Positions 24,195 through 37,808 of a DNA stretch of 64,000 nucleotides are shown here, in pieces; the first letter of the stretch is position 1, and each line of letters begins with the position of its first letter. Both the position numbers and the translations under genes were made by a program. The stretch is from Tetrahymena elliotti 4EA (Eukaryota; Ciliophora; Oligohymenophorea; Hymenostomatida; Tetrahymenidae). The notes beneath the pieces are model-generated. The model did not search any database and was not told where the DNA came from. It saw nothing but the letters and a program-made list of their open reading frames with translations. Where the stretch lies: assembly GCA_000231825.2 (NCBI GenBank), contig JH720307.1:62001-126000 (forward strand), in the 5' to 3' direction.

Positions 24195-27099
24195 ATGAAA
24201 AAAGGTTACAGAAAAGCATTTTGTATTGTTATTTTTTGGATTCTACTAGGTATCTTGAGGGCTAAAAACTCTCTTTTGAATCCAAAATAAAAGAACTAAA
24301 ATATATAAGCATTAAATTTGCTTGCATCTAGAACATTAGGAGAAAGATTTGCAAAAAATATTACATTTGATTTAATTTAGCCAGATTTTATTAATGAAGC
24401 ACAACATGATGAATACTTTACTATTTCTTCTCCCTTAGAAAATAAGATAACAATAAAGTCAAATACAAAAATAGGTCTTACTAAAGGTTTATTTTACTAT
24501 ATGAAGAATTATATGAATTCCTCTATATCATGGAATGGGGATAACATTCAATAAATTCAGTATCTGCCTACATTAAGAGAAATAATTAAGATGTAGACTC
24601 CTTATCAATACAGATATATGTTTAACTATTTTACTTATTCCTACAGCTTTATGAGTTTTTGGAATTGGAAAAGATGGGAGAGAGAAATTGATTATATGGC
24701 TTTATAAGGTATCAACATGCCTCTCGCAATTCTAGGAACTTCTAAAATATGGTAAAATACTCTAAAGTAAATCAATTATACTGACTCTGAGATACTCGAT
24801 TTTTTACCTGGTCCTGGATTCGAAGCTTGGTAATTTTTCTTTTCATTCAAAATCATATAAATATTCTACAAGCTATTTGGATTATTTTTAATATTCTTAT
24901 GATCGAGGTATTTTACATTTTTGTGATGATAAAATATAAGTTATTGATATAGAATTAAAATAATGCATGAATATGTCCAGTATTTATAATTAATTTAATT
25001 ATTTCCGTTTTTCAAATAAGAGTCTTAAATCTATTTAACTAGATAGAATATTTCATTGAATCAAATAGAAATCTTTTTAATAATTATTTAATAACAAAAG
25101 GTGGCTAATGGGTAATTTAGAAGGATACGGAGGACTAGTGACATAAGACTATATTGATGGATAATACGAATTGCAAAAAAAGATTTTAAAAAGAATGAGA
25201 AATCTAGGAATGTAGCCTATTTTGTAAGGTTTTTATGGAATGGTACCTAATTCATTAAAGGATAAATTCCCCCTTTCTAAAATATATGGTGATTAATCTT
25301 GGTTAGGATTTAGGAGACCAGCTTTTCTGGATGCAAGTGATGAAATATTTTCTAAGATAGCAAAAATATATTATTAGGAATCAGAAAAGCTCTATGGAAG
25401 AGCTAAGTTTTATGGTGGTGATCCATTTCATGAAGGAGCTATTGTACCTGGCTTAAACTTAACTGCTTAAGCTTAAAGTATTTATAAGGCTATGTAATAT
25501 ACTGATAAACCTTAAAATTAAAAGGTTAGATGGGTTCTTTAATCTTGGTAAGAAAATCCATCTCAACAACTGCTTTAAGGTTTGCAAAATGATGAATGCA
25601 TTATTTTAGATTTAATGGCTGAAGCAAGATCTAAATGGTAAACTAATGATTTTTTAGGGCACGATTTTTTATGGACATCTCTTCCGAATTTTGGACTAAG
25701 AATAGGATAATATGGTGTGATAGAGCAATATGTAAGCTAACCTGCCTTAGCTTATAGTCTAAAAAACTCTACTATGAAAGGAATAGGTAGTATCCCAGAA
25801 GGAATATTAACTAATGTTCTAGATTATGAAATTTTATTTGATAAAGCTTGGATTCAACCTAGCTAAGAAAGTAATTTAACTCCTCGTTAATAGATTTTGT
25901 AGTACTTATAAGACTTTATCAGATTCCGTTATGGTGAAGAGAGCAACAAAAATCTTTTTAGTGCATGGAGTTTATTGACAAATTCAATTTATAATAGTAC
26001 AAACCCTTGGGATGGCCCTAGTGAAAGTATCATGTTAGCTAGACCTTCTTCTAATTTAGATAGGGTATCATCTTGGGGGACTAGCTACATTTATTGGAAT
26101 ACAACAAATGTACTTGAAGCTTGGAAATATTTTACTAACTATGTAAAGGAAACAAAATAAAGAAATAGAAGAGAGCACTTATAAAAATTAGAAGAAATTA
26201 ATAAAAAGCTAGGAAGAGATGAAGATGATATGGAAGCTTTTATAGAAATATCTGAGAATGAAGAAAAAAATTTGTTTAAGGACACCTTCTTGTATGATTT
26301 AGTTGATTTAGCTAGATAAAATCTTGCAAGTTACAGTTATTTGCTCTATAATAAAGTAATATTAGCCTATAACTAAACTGATACAATTAAGTTTGCACTT
26401 TATAGTCAGTAATTCCTTGAGCTTATTAAAGATTAAGATTAGTTATTGTCTAGTAGAAAAGAGTTTATGTTAGGATATTATCTTGATTAAGTTTCTTAAC
26501 TTGCTACAACAGAGTAAGAAAAACAAAATTTTATTGAACAAATCAAGAGATAAATAACTGTGTGGTCAGACTTCCCTAGTGACCTTCATGACTATGCTAA
26601 CAAAGAATGGAATGGAATTCTTAAAGATTTCTATTTACCAAGATGGGAACAATATTTCAAAAGTTTAGAAACTTATATAGTTGAGGAAAATAAGAAATAA
26701 GAACAAGAATTGCTTGAATAACAACAATCTGAAGAGGAAAAAGAAACAGAGTTTGAAATATTAATTTAATAAAAACAAGAAATTGATCAGAAATTCACAA
26801 AAGAAGAATTATTATCTGGCAAAAACATTAATTGGTTTGATTTTGAAATTCAATTCTCTAAAAACAATGTCACATATCCATCTACTCCACAGATATCTGA
26901 GCTAGAAATAAATTAAGCTCTCTTCCAAAAATATTATTCTATTATTTTAGCAGAGCACATCAATCTTAATTAGATCAAGCCAACTATATAAAAGCAATAT
27001 GGTATTAGGCTTTAACCAAAATAGCATTAAACATACACCTAAGTCAAATTTTCAAAAGATAAAAAAAATAAAAGGTCAGATGAAACTTAATAAATCTGA
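24195..27099 (+). CDS. NAGLU: Alpha-N-acetylglucosaminidase (GH89, NAGLU-like)
   Basis: Exons 24195..24829 and 25101..27099 join in phase 2 and give 877 aa. It should cleave terminal alpha-linked N-acetylglucosamine, as in heparan sulphate breakdown in lysosomes; in a ciliate this means phagosomal or secreted digestion. An N-terminal hydrophobic segment ([13 protein letters not shown]) fits a signal peptide. Family motifs appear in order: [85 protein letters not shown] and GIGSIPEGI. Glu323 (FHEG) and Glu445 (PEG) stand where the two catalytic acids of the family lie. The C-terminal helical part is present but is interrupted by a charged Glu/Gln/Lys segment (about residues 740-790) that is not usual for the family. 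Confidence 0.93.
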
Positions 27100-28560
27100 G
27101 CAAAAATAAAAACCATGAGAGAAAATTATTTACAAATAAATATTCTAATTAAAAACTATCTTAGTTTAATATTTTTATTTTTTTATTCTTTTGACTTTTT
27201 TTATTAATGAAAATTGGTAATAATAATAATGAGTAGGATAACAAGATTTCAATATTCCTTAGTACATATTTAATCAAATTTAGCATATTCTCAAATAATT
27301 ATGTCCTTTTTAAAATTGAAAATAATTGTTGGCCAATTTACAAAAAATAAATATGAAAAATATCTCTTCAATATCTAAAGATATTAAATTCTTTTAAAAT
27401 TTTAGAATTTAATTTATCTTAAAGAAATTATTAATTCTTTAAACTCTTATTGAAAAAGATGGAATCATTTGAATAATTTAGTGATAATTTCATATTAAAA
27501 ATAATTAATTAAATAATATCCTATGATATTAATAATTTAAAAATCATTGAGTCTGTTAAAAAAACCTTTTTAAATTTAACTAAAACTTTCAATATTTTTT
27601 ATTTTAATTAAATTAAGTTTTTTTTATTTTTTATTTAGTTCTTAGAATGTTCTTAAAAATAACATTTAGTTTCTTCTAATTTTTAATTAAAATAAATTTA
27701 ATTGCCAGTTGATTGTAAATAAATATTCTAATATCATTCGAAAGAAAAAAATGTCAAATACAAAGTTCTAAGGGAAAAAAAATATTCAGCTATTATAGAG
27801 AGAGTAATTTTTATTTTTTGGTGGCATAATTTTTATTTAGGTTGAAAGTAGATTAATGTTTAAATAAAATAGAATTTTCACTGGATTAAAAATGTAAATT
27901 AATTCATTAATAAACTATTGAGTAATAAATTTCTGTAAATTATGAGGTTAATAATAAATTTAATGGTTTTTGCATTAAAAAAATAACTAATGTTTTAAAT
28001 TTACAAAGAAGTCTTCATAATTTATTTTTTAGTTATTTCTTAAAATATTTTGTAAAAAATTATAAATCTCAAAAACGGTAATAATATTAGAGATAGAAAA
28101 TAATAGATTACTAGAAATAAATTGAAAATACTGTTTGAATATTAAATAGAGCTGGATTTGAAGGGATTAAGATACTATTAAAAAATGAAAAGATGAGTGA
28201 TCTTTTTAAATAAGAAAACGATTAAATCTTACTAAAAAACACTCCTTAGATTAATAAAAATAAAGAGCGAAATACTAGTTTTTGTTAAATTATCTCCAAA
28301 ATATTTATTCAGCTGATTTAAGCTTTTAGAGATTTGTAATTATCAAATATCATTCAGCATTTCAGGACGCTCTTTTATAGTTGGCTCTCAAATAATTAAA
28401 AAATCGATCTCTAGCTTCCAATTATTTTTAGAAATAATTAAAATTTCATAAATATAATTTTCATTGAATAATTAAATTATTAAAAATTAATCACTTTAGT
28501 AAAAGCAAAAATCTAATTAGTAGTAAAATAAAGTGATATACTCAATTTATATATAAACAA
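27100..28560. other. Intergenic, 1.5 kb
   Basis: AT-rich. A TGA-free frame runs from about 28139 into the next gene but in a different frame. Its composition is only partly protein-like, so it is not called as a gene. Confidence 0.5.
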
Positions 28561-30071
28561 ATGGGTTCTTGTTGTGTTCGTGAAAAAGAACAAAATCCTT
28601 CAACACAGAACATGCCTCATAATATCCAGGTTGTTAGGATGTAGAGAAGGGAGTTGCTTATTAACCACTAATAATCTAAAAGCATCCACAAACTATAGCA
28701 AGGTAGTAATACAAATAATAACGAACCCACTGATTTTGAAACAAATAACTCTACAAATTTATCACCTGATGCTGCATCCAAAATAAAGATACAAACAAAT
28801 AATACCTAATAGTCTTAACCACACATGAATGAGAAAAATGAATAAGAATTTATAGAGGTAACCACTTTTCTTATTTATAAAAGTTCCAAAAAAGTCAAAT
28901 GATCTTAAGCTAGTTGATTTTTAATAGCTAATAAATCAAAAATGGAGCTTTTATTCTTTTAAGTTAAAGTTAAAAATAATTAATTTTAATAATATTTTAA
29001 TAGGATTAAGAAGAATTTGTTTTCAATAGTGATTTGCAGCAGTAAGGTTAGAGAGAAGAGCAAGATAAATAAAGTGGCCAAATTATACCTGCATTAAATC
29101 TCTAAACTCTATCTTCAAAAAACATAATTAATTCAGACAGTGTCTTAGATCATGAAGAGGGAGAGTAAAACTTATAAAATGAGAGAGAATTTACTGAAAT
29201 AAGAGAGGAAGAGCATGAAGATAGTTTTTCTAAGTAGCTCACTGAGCATTTAAGAGCTAATCTGATTCAAAATAACTAATATATGGGCAACAGCAGTCAT
29301 AAGGCAAGTGTTGATAGTGAATTCCCTATTTAATCTAATGATATAAGCAGTATTTCTGGGTTTTCACAAAGATAAACTTTCCCAAATAAAACAAATAACT
29401 ATTAAAAAACTTTCACTGCAGAAAAACAATAATCTCCTTACTAAAGCTAATAAAGCTCCTATACAAATCTAAATGGAGGAACACTTACTAAATCAGAAAG
29501 ATTTATACAGGTAAAATCTAGAAACGCCTCCCCATAAAAAAATAATAATGATCTGATAGCATAAAAATAAGAAGTATTTAATTTTTAAAATTCCAATGAC
29601 TTACAAAAACTCTAGCAAGAAGCTTGGGCAATTAAAGAAGAATAGCTTAAGACTGAGTTAAAGAAATAAGAAACCTATAAAATGGAAGAAGAATTAAGAA
29701 AAATAGAAAAGAGAAAAATCATGAAATAATTTACTTAATCTTTAATTGGAGGTACTCCTTACTATAGAAGTGGTAGCTCTGCTAATACTCCTATCAACTT
29801 TTAAAATACATAAGGATTAGGTTCTGTATCTTCTTCAACAAGATCCCCTACCTCTTCTGATCACAAAGTAAAGCCTCTGCGTACTAATTCAACTCACTTT
29901 ACTTAGCATTCTTAGAGCGTCAGATCAAGCTATGTTCAAGCTACTATGCCTGGCAGCATCAATATCCCAACAAGCATATTTGAGAGCTTTAAAGCTAAAC
30001 AATCAAAATAAGAGATGGAAGATAATGACAGTGATGATAATGTCAGTCAAAATAGCTAAAAAATTGAATGA
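28561..30071 (+). CDS. Putative N-myristoylated, disordered protein
   Basis: Exons 28561..28857 and 29004..30071 join in phase 0 and give 454 aa. The protein starts MGSCCVREKEQ: Gly2 for N-myristoylation after Met removal and Cys4/Cys5 as likely palmitoylation sites, so it should sit on the inner face of a membrane. The remainder is Ser/Asn/Gln/Glu-rich and probably disordered. A helical charged segment lies near residues 285-320 (KEEQLKTELKKQETYKMEEE), followed by Ser/Thr/Pro-rich stretches around residues 350-400 with many possible phosphorylation sites. It has no recognised domain. The next gene on the same strand also starts with an MGxC motif, so the two may be relatives or work at the same membrane. 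Confidence 0.82.
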
Positions 30072-31592
30072 GAAAGCATTTAGAATCGAATAATTTCTTT
30101 CTTGCAAAAATAGCTTTATTTTTTCAATATTTAGTATTAATATCAAATTCTATTCAAAATAATGCGACATTCTCAATCTCAAATTCCTTACACTCATTTA
30201 ATAATGCAATAATATTCTATAAGTTTTTGGAAATAAAAAATGTTACAACTAAAGATACCTATTAATCAAATACCTTATAGAAAAATATTTTAGAATGAAT
30301 TTATCTAAAACGAAAACTTGCAAAACCATTATTAATTTTTTAGAAGGGATATAATTAAAATGTATATTTTACTCACTTTATCTTTATAATCTATATAAAA
30401 AAGTATATCTTTTAATTATTTCAGCTCAAAAAAATTAAGAAGTTGTTAATTACTCATTATCAAAATTTAGTTCAGTAAAAAAGTGTTAAAATAGATTCGA
30501 TGAAAATTCTGGATTTACTTATCCAGATTACAAATAAATTTAATTTAAATATTAATGGTACTGCTAAATCCCACACAAATAATAAATGTTCAATCATAAT
30601 AAATAAATAAATTCCATTATAAATAAAGCATGGCTTTTTAATATAAATTTTTAAAAAGTACTTGATTTCTTTTATGAGTATTATTAAAACTTCAAAAATA
30701 ACAATTATTTAATAAAATAAGTAAAATAAGATTCTTTTAAAGTAATCATCCTATTTGTTTAAAGTATTTTTAGATTTATTTTAAAATAAATAATTAAATT
30801 AAAATTTAAAAATTAAAAAGATTTTTAATTTCTAATTTTTTGAAAATTTTGAAAATAAATCAAAATAAAAATTTATATTTGAATATTATTCTTTATACAT
30901 TCAAGATAAACTTAAAACGAGGACTTAAATTAATGAAAACCATTCAAACCAGCTTATAATCTACAAGTAACACAAAGTAGAATTTTATTTTTTTATTTAG
31001 GATTAATCATAACTTCATTTTTTATTATTTGATGTTGATGTAAACTACTTAAATTTATAATAAAAATAAAATTTCTTATGAGCCAATAAGTTTTCTTTAA
31101 AGTCACTTGATCAAATAAATATTGTCATAAAATCCAAACTTATTCATTAGAATCCAGAATTAAAGCATTAAGAACGAAATTTTAGTGAATTAAGAATATT
31201 TGCAACATAAAATATTCAATATTATTCAAAATTAAATTAATTTTTGATTAATATGTGAAAGCATCTTATAAAGAGTTTTGTTGTAATTTGAAATATTAGA
31301 ATTATCTATATATCGTTAAGATTTTTTATTAGAATTAACTTATTCGATTTTAGAACGAATGACTCAAAGTACAATATGTTAAGTGATAAATTCAAGTAAA
31401 CTTTCTATAATCTTTACAATTAGTATACTTTGTTAATAGAATACAAAGACTTACAAGTTTGAGTTTGATAAATTAATTTATCAGCAAGTACTTTAAAACA
31501 ATTAATCTATTAGAAAATATCAAATTATTTTTTAAAACAATTTTTAATACTAGAGTTTCTTTAGAATACACTCTTATATTAGATATAGGGAG
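30072..31592. other. Intergenic, 1.5 kb
   Basis: AT-rich spacer between two + strand genes for MGxCC-type proteins. The short ATG frame at 30068-30265 overlaps the stop of the previous gene and looks like chance. Confidence 0.55.
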
Positions 31593-34147
31593 ATGGGATG
31601 CTGTGACTCGAAGGAGAGGAAAGATAAGGATTCAAAAGTTTATGATGAATCTTTTGATGAAGGAAGCACTAAATATGAATAAGAAGATTTTAAGATAAAT
31701 TTTTTGAAAAAAACAGTTTTAAGGAAAGAATAAGATAGACAAGCTCATTAAAATAATATAGAATTGAATAAATCTAATACTATAAAAAGCAGCTAAATCA
31801 ATCCAGATAATAACATTTTCTTGAATAACTCCACTTATAATATTGCTAATTTACTTATAAATAATGAACAACAAGACAGCATCTAAAAAAGTAAAACATA
31901 ACTTGGAGTTGATAATGAAAATGAAGATTAAGAAGAAAGAAAATCAGTAGCTAATACTGAATATTACACACCTCCTCATAATCCAAGTGAAATACCACTT
32001 TCATATTAGGAAGATTCCTTTATGCTTGATATTTAGTTAAATGCCTAACCTAAAGCTTACATGGAGATTGATCCTCATAGCAGAAGAACATTAATAAAGT
32101 AAAATTTTGAAGAATAATCAGATTAACTACTAAGGACAGGATCAGTGCCTATATATTTAAAGAATTCAAAGGCATTTATTATAACAAATGGTGGTTAAAA
32201 CTTTGATCTTAAATAATTTTTAGAAGAAACTAAAACAGCTTTAGAAGTTTTGTAAAACACTTAAAGTAATTTAACAGGGAATATCAATAAGAATGTCTCT
32301 TAATAAAATAAAGAGAGCTCTAGTAGTATTTCTGATAGTTCTAGTGATTAAGAATAGAATGAATAAGTAAATGATAGCAGCTTTGAAAGTGTTAAAAATG
32401 TTTTTGATGATGACTTTGATAAAGAAGTGAACTAGCCATTTGGTTATAGCAATAATAAATAAGAAATCAAATATTTCTACTAATTAGATGATATTTAAAA
32501 TCGTTTGGTAATAGATGCTTATTATAAGAAACTCAAACCTTAAGAAAGATGGGACTATCTAAATATAGAGTAAATTTATTTTTTAAAGATTTATTTAATT
32601 TTTTCAATTAAAATATCTATTTATTTGAGTTTTAAAAAATTTAAATTCATAATCGTTTCATCTTCTTCTAAATTAATTATCTTTTTTGACATTTTAAAAA
32701 AGATTTAGTTTCTACAATTGTTTTAAAAACCTTATCTTAAAAATAATTCTTTTAAAGTTTTTTGTTAAGTTTTATTTGCTAATTATTGAGAATCATGTTT
32801 TTATATCCTAAAGATTAATATGAAGTAACTTTCAATCTCAAACTCTATTAATTTTGAAAATACATTCTAATATTTATTCTTTTTCAAAATATAAATGATA
32901 ATAGTTTTGATTATTGATAAATCTTATTTAAAAATGTTTCTTTTAAAGAGTTGGAGAGTAAATTAAGATTTTAAAGATTTGATAACTCTTTCAATCATAA
33001 ACTCAAAGAATTTCAATTTATTCAACTTTAAGAAATCTAAAATCTTCTTAAAAAATTAAATTATCTTTTTAGATTTTATTTATTTTATTTTTTTAAATCA
33101 GGGATGAACTACTACCAAAAGAGCAAAAAGTATTTAAATAACTTAAAGAGTATTTTGTAGACTTCATTGACTATCCTAATAAAAAAGAGATATCTGACCA
33201 TTACTTGCTTAGATTCCTTAAAGCTAGGAAATTTGACTTAAATCATACTAAAAAGTTCCTAGAAGCCCATTTAAACTGGAGATAGAATGAAAATATTGAT
33301 AATATTTTTAATGTAAAATTTAATACTTTTTTAAAGCTTTATAAAGTTTCAATAAATAATCAAGGATACTAAACTCTAGCAATGTTTAGAAATCAAAAAA
33401 TATTATCCTAATGGACTTCACTATACTGATAAACAAGTAACATTAAATCTTATCTGCTAAAAATTATTAAACTTTTTGATTAAATTTTTAGGGAAGACCA
33501 ATTTACATAGAAAGATTAGGAAAACTTAACTTAAATAAATTATTTGAAGTGACAAGTTAAGAGGGATTAGTTAAATATTATATTCAATTTTATGAAAAAA
33601 TGATTAAGTATGTATTCTAGTAGTGTACATTAGCTAAGGGTTAATAAATTGATAAAATGATAGTGATTATTGATTGCAAAGATATTAGCTTAAGGGTAGA
33701 TCAAATAACAAGCTTTTTGAAAACAGCTGTTAATATCACAAAAGAAAACTATCCTGAAATTCTTCATAAGTAATTATCAAATTTTAACTTTTTCAAAATT
33801 TATTGAATTAAAAATATTTATTTCATTAAAATTTTTATTGATTTTAAATATTTATCTTGTTAATAATAGAATGTACATAATTAATACTGGTATGATGGTT
33901 AATATAGCTTGGAAAGGAATATCAGTGCTGTTGGGAGAAAAAACAAAAAAGAAAATTGTTATGCTAGGTAGTAAATACATTCACGAATTAGAAGAAGATG
34001 TAAATTAATAATATTCAAAACAAGCAAATATAAAAAAATATTAAATATTTATAGATACCAAGGGAAAGTATTCCAAAATATTTAGGAGGAAAATGTACTT
34101 GTAGAACAGAAAATTGTATTAATGAAAATAATGGTCCAATTCACTGA
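31593..34147 (+). CDS. Sec14/CRAL-TRIO lipid-transfer protein with acylation signal
   Basis: Exons 31593..32569, 33102..33312, 33380..33436, 33492..33769, 33870..33999 and 34055..34147 join in phase and give 581 aa. The start MGCCDSKERKD fits N-myristoylation at Gly2 with palmitoylation at Cys3/Cys4. Residues 10-320 are acidic, Ser/Asn/Gln-rich and disordered. A CRAL-TRIO N domain follows (LLRFLKARKFDLNHTKKFLE, near 350-375), then the lipid-binding domain: YYPNGLHYTDKQ, GRPIYIERLG, MIVIIDCKDISL, NYPEILHKMYIINTGMM and the end IPKYLGGKCTC. Sec14-family proteins carry phosphatidylinositol, phosphatidylcholine or other lipids between membranes. The long acylated N-terminal extension suggests a membrane-tethered version. 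The 532-nt first intron is unusually long for this window. Confidence 0.92.
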
Positions 34148-34611
34148 AAAAAGAATAATTGTTTTAGCAAATAAAATATATTGTTAGGAAATTTAAGATA
34201 TTGCAAATTTAGTCTGATTTATTTATTTATTTATCTTTTCTATGGCGTTTTTTAATTTTGGCTGTTTTATTAAAAATAAGTGTCAAGAAAATAAAATAAA
34301 TTACTAATCTATAGCCAGAAGAATAATTGTTTATATAATAGTTAATAAAGAACTTGGTAGAGTTTATGTAGAGAATAGATTATATAAATTAGCAAAAAAT
34401 TGTTTGTTTATTTATTAATTTGTTAGATAGTTAAAGCTTTAATTTTTATGTATATGTTCATTTTAAATCATTATACTCACCTCAAAATAGAAACATAAAT
34501 TGCTTGAAAAAAAAGAATATTAATAATTTAAAAAAAAGTTAATTTAATCATCATTAAAATACGTATCTGAATTTACTTAAATATAACTAGTAAATAAATA
34601 AATAGCTAAAA
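34148..34611. other. Intergenic, about 460 nt
   Basis: AT-rich spacer with ATTT repeats near 34216-34235. Nothing codes. Confidence 0.6.
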
Positions 34612-37600
34612 ATGAGTTTCAAAGCATAGCTAGAAGTTCTTGTCCACTTGGAAAGTTTTAGGAATATCAATATTTATCATTAGGGTATTTATGTCATGAG
34701 AGCCAGAATTTTCTAAAAACTAAAGGATGTAAGATTTCATCTTATTAAAGCCTTTTTATTAATGACTAAAATAATAATTTGAAGAAGATTTATTTCATGA
34801 TAATGTGAATTTAGTTAGAAATATGATAATTTGTAATTTAATTATAAAAGGGAACAACTATTAATGCACATCCTTACAGAATTGTTGAATTTGATTCAAC
34901 TTTAATTCGAGAAAAAATGAAATAAAAATATAAATTAACCTCTGATTTATATGATTGCTATTTCTTTTCAAAAGCATTTATTATTAAATATATGGATGAG
35001 ATGGTAGATTTAGATGATATTTGTCATTTTAGAGCTGAAATCGATTCTTTTCCAAGTTATAATGAGGATAATTTCTTTTTTACAATAGATCTTATGTTTG
35101 CAGATCTTTCTTAGCAAACCTCTGAGAATGTTTCCCTAAATGTACGTACTTTGAATTAAAAATTAAATATAATAAATTGATACTATCCTTGTTTGTAAAA
35201 TTTAAAATTTATTTATTATAATGCTTAGGATCCAGATAAAGCAGCATTTAAAGTTGTAGGAACATTTGAAAGTCTTTTACATAATTCATTCAAGGGTATT
35301 ATTTCACATCACATGCAAGAAAAATTAATAGTTAATGTTTTATTTAATAACTACTAATAAGGTATAAGAGAATATGTTCCTGTCTATTTCGGGGACTTAT
35401 ATTATTCCTAAGTGAATCTTACAGTTCATACTGCATTAATAAGTAATTTGCATTTGTTGAAAGTAGTATGCTTAATTCCTTATTAATATTATAAGACTAT
35501 TAATTTAGATATGTACCTCCAAAAATCACAGAGAATGACAAATAAAAGAAGCATGTCACCTATTAGTAAAATCCAGAAAATTTTGAATAATTTTTTGGCA
35601 TTATAACAGATAACTGTAAATATTTTTTGAATTGAATATATTGTAGTTAATAAGGTAATCTTTTTAAAAAGTTCAACCAAATTAAGTTGATGAAATTTAC
35701 AATACTTATGTTGGGTCTCTTAGATTTGACCACTAAAAGTTTCTCAAACATTTCAAAGAATTAGCTGAAAAAATGATTAAAAATGAGTATAAACTTCAGG
35801 AAATATATCAAAAAGTACTAATTTAAAATAATGATTAAATATTTTAAAATATATTTTAATCAAAATAGATTCAAGAACCTCAGATACCAGATTATCATAA
35901 ATTCTAAAAGTAAGTTGACATTTCTGTAATGGAAAAAAAAAATTTAGAATCAATTAACTATGATACTGATTCTTCATAAATGTCTGTTTCAGAAGATTTT
36001 GAAGAAATGAAAGCTGATGATGAAACTAATGTACCCTAAGATGACACAGAAGCAAGCATATAAATGGCTACTTACAAAGCCAACACATATTAATTTGACA
36101 AAAAATAATATTATAACTAGTTTTATGCCATCAATAAAATAGCAATTAGTGAATATTTTGATTTGAAAAAATAAGAAAATAGAAAGAAAATTGTTAATGA
36201 AATACAAAAAGTAGGATTTTTCAAATTTAATTTTTAAAAATGGATTTATTCTTGAGTGATTTTGAGCTAATAAATATTTTTTTAAATAAGGAAATAAATG
36301 ATATGGCTGGTTGTTAGTTTTTACTATGGAATTAATATGTTGAATTGCTTCGTTTGAATACAATTAAGTTTACAAAATTACTCCTTGATGAGTATCAATA
36401 AAAAATAAATGACCAATGGGGATAGAGTATATTTAGATATTCAGTTTAAGTAAAAGAATTTTACAACTACTGTGAGCAAAAAAGTGCTAAATAAAATATA
36501 AAATAAGCAAAAAAGTATAGAAAAAAAGCTTGCTTTAAAGACAGAGAGCCATTAAATATTGAAGACTTAAATCTTTTTCCAAAAGCTAAATTCCATCCTA
36601 TTATTTTCCATGAAGTATATTCAAAAAACAAAGACATCAATTTGGATCTATCTTCTCATGAGCCATTAAGGAGAGAGTAATTTATTTATTTGTTTTCAAT
36701 TTATATTCCAATTATACTATTATCAATTAAAGTGAAGCTCATGTAATAGTCCTTGTTCATGGTTTCTAGGGAAGTTCTTATGATCTAAGATTATTTAGTA
36801 ATAATATAACAATAAAACATCCAGATGCAATATTTTTGCATAGTTCTTGCAACGAAGAATACACTGATGGAGATATTGAAGTTATGGGTATAAGACTTGC
36901 AGATGAAGTTAAAAAGTTTCTCAATACTTAATTAATTGGAAGAAAATTAAAAAGGTAAATTTATAATTAAAGTCAATTATTTTGTATGATAATTAATTGT
37001 TAAATAGATTGTCATTTGTTGGTCATTCACTGGGTGGATTGATTCTTAGATCTGCCTTACGTAACTTAGAGATGTACTCAGAATATTTTTTCACTTTTAT
37101 GACTTTCTCCTCACCTCATTTAGGCTTTTTGTTCAGCTAAAGTAAAATGGTTGATGCTGGTAAACTAATTTAAATTTACAATTTTAAACCTTAAACTAAT
37201 TTTAAACAAAAAGGTCTTTGGTTCATGAAAGCTTGGAATAAATCATAAAGCCTTAAGTAAATGACTTTAGCAGATAATAAAAACTTAAGAGAAACTTTCA
37301 TTTATTAACTGGCTAAGCAAACAGTAGCATCTATTTTGTTAACTATATTATAATTAAAAATACTTCAATTTTAAATTAGGATTTAAGTAAATTTAAGACC
37401 ATCATTCTATTTAGTTCTCCTCAAGATTAGTATGTCCCATATCACTCTGCAAGAATGTAGCAAACCACTAAATAACATAGTGATTCAAAGTAAAAATGAT
37501 TATTTATAGAATGAGAATTTTAAATAAAATTTAATTTAGATAATCTGAAGTATATAATGAGATGTTGGAATAAATATTTGGAAAAATACAACTTGATAGA

Positions 37601-37808
37601 ATTCATAGAGTTGATGTGTCTTTTGAAATACCTGGAAAGTAAACAAAGATATTTATTTTTTCTAGAATAAAATAGTTAAAATTTTTGTAAATAATTATTT
37701 AAAAGGGTTTTGGATAATTTTATTGGTAGAGCTGCTCATATATAATTCTTAGAAAATGAAGCTTTAATGAAAATGATTTTATCTGATTTTAGAAATATAT
37801 TTATTTGA
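34612..37808 (+). CDS. FAM135-like putative serine esterase (DUF676 lipase-like)
   Basis: Twelve exons: 34612..34728, 34851..35141, 35229..35442, 35509..35615, 35647..36210, 36291..36676, 36733..36954, 37008..37159, 37214..37323, 37380..37489, 37540..37638 and 37706..37808. They join in phase and give 824 aa. The N-terminal part matches the FAM135 start (LEVLVHLESFRNINIYHQG.Y..RARIF). The C-terminal third is an alpha/beta hydrolase of the DUF676 type: LVHGFQGSSYDLRLF (oxyanion region, about 567-581), SFVGHSLGGLILRSAL with nucleophile Ser641 in GHSLG, FSSPHLG, and SPQDQYVPYHSAR, which offers the Asp and His of the triad. The end FIGRAAHIQFLENEALM also fits the family. Likely an intracellular lipid or acyl esterase; the substrate is unknown. 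The fourth intron (35616-35646) is only 31 nt and least certain. Confidence 0.9.

Noticed and set aside
28139..28560. TGA-free frame of about 140 codons upstream of the MGSCC gene
   Set aside because: With TGA as the only stop, frames this long arise by chance in AT-rich DNA. There is no good start, and the composition turns low-complexity toward its end.
35989..36363. Long - strand frame inside the FAM135-like gene
   Set aside because: It lies opposite a spliced exon pair that fits the family in phase; it is an antisense shadow.
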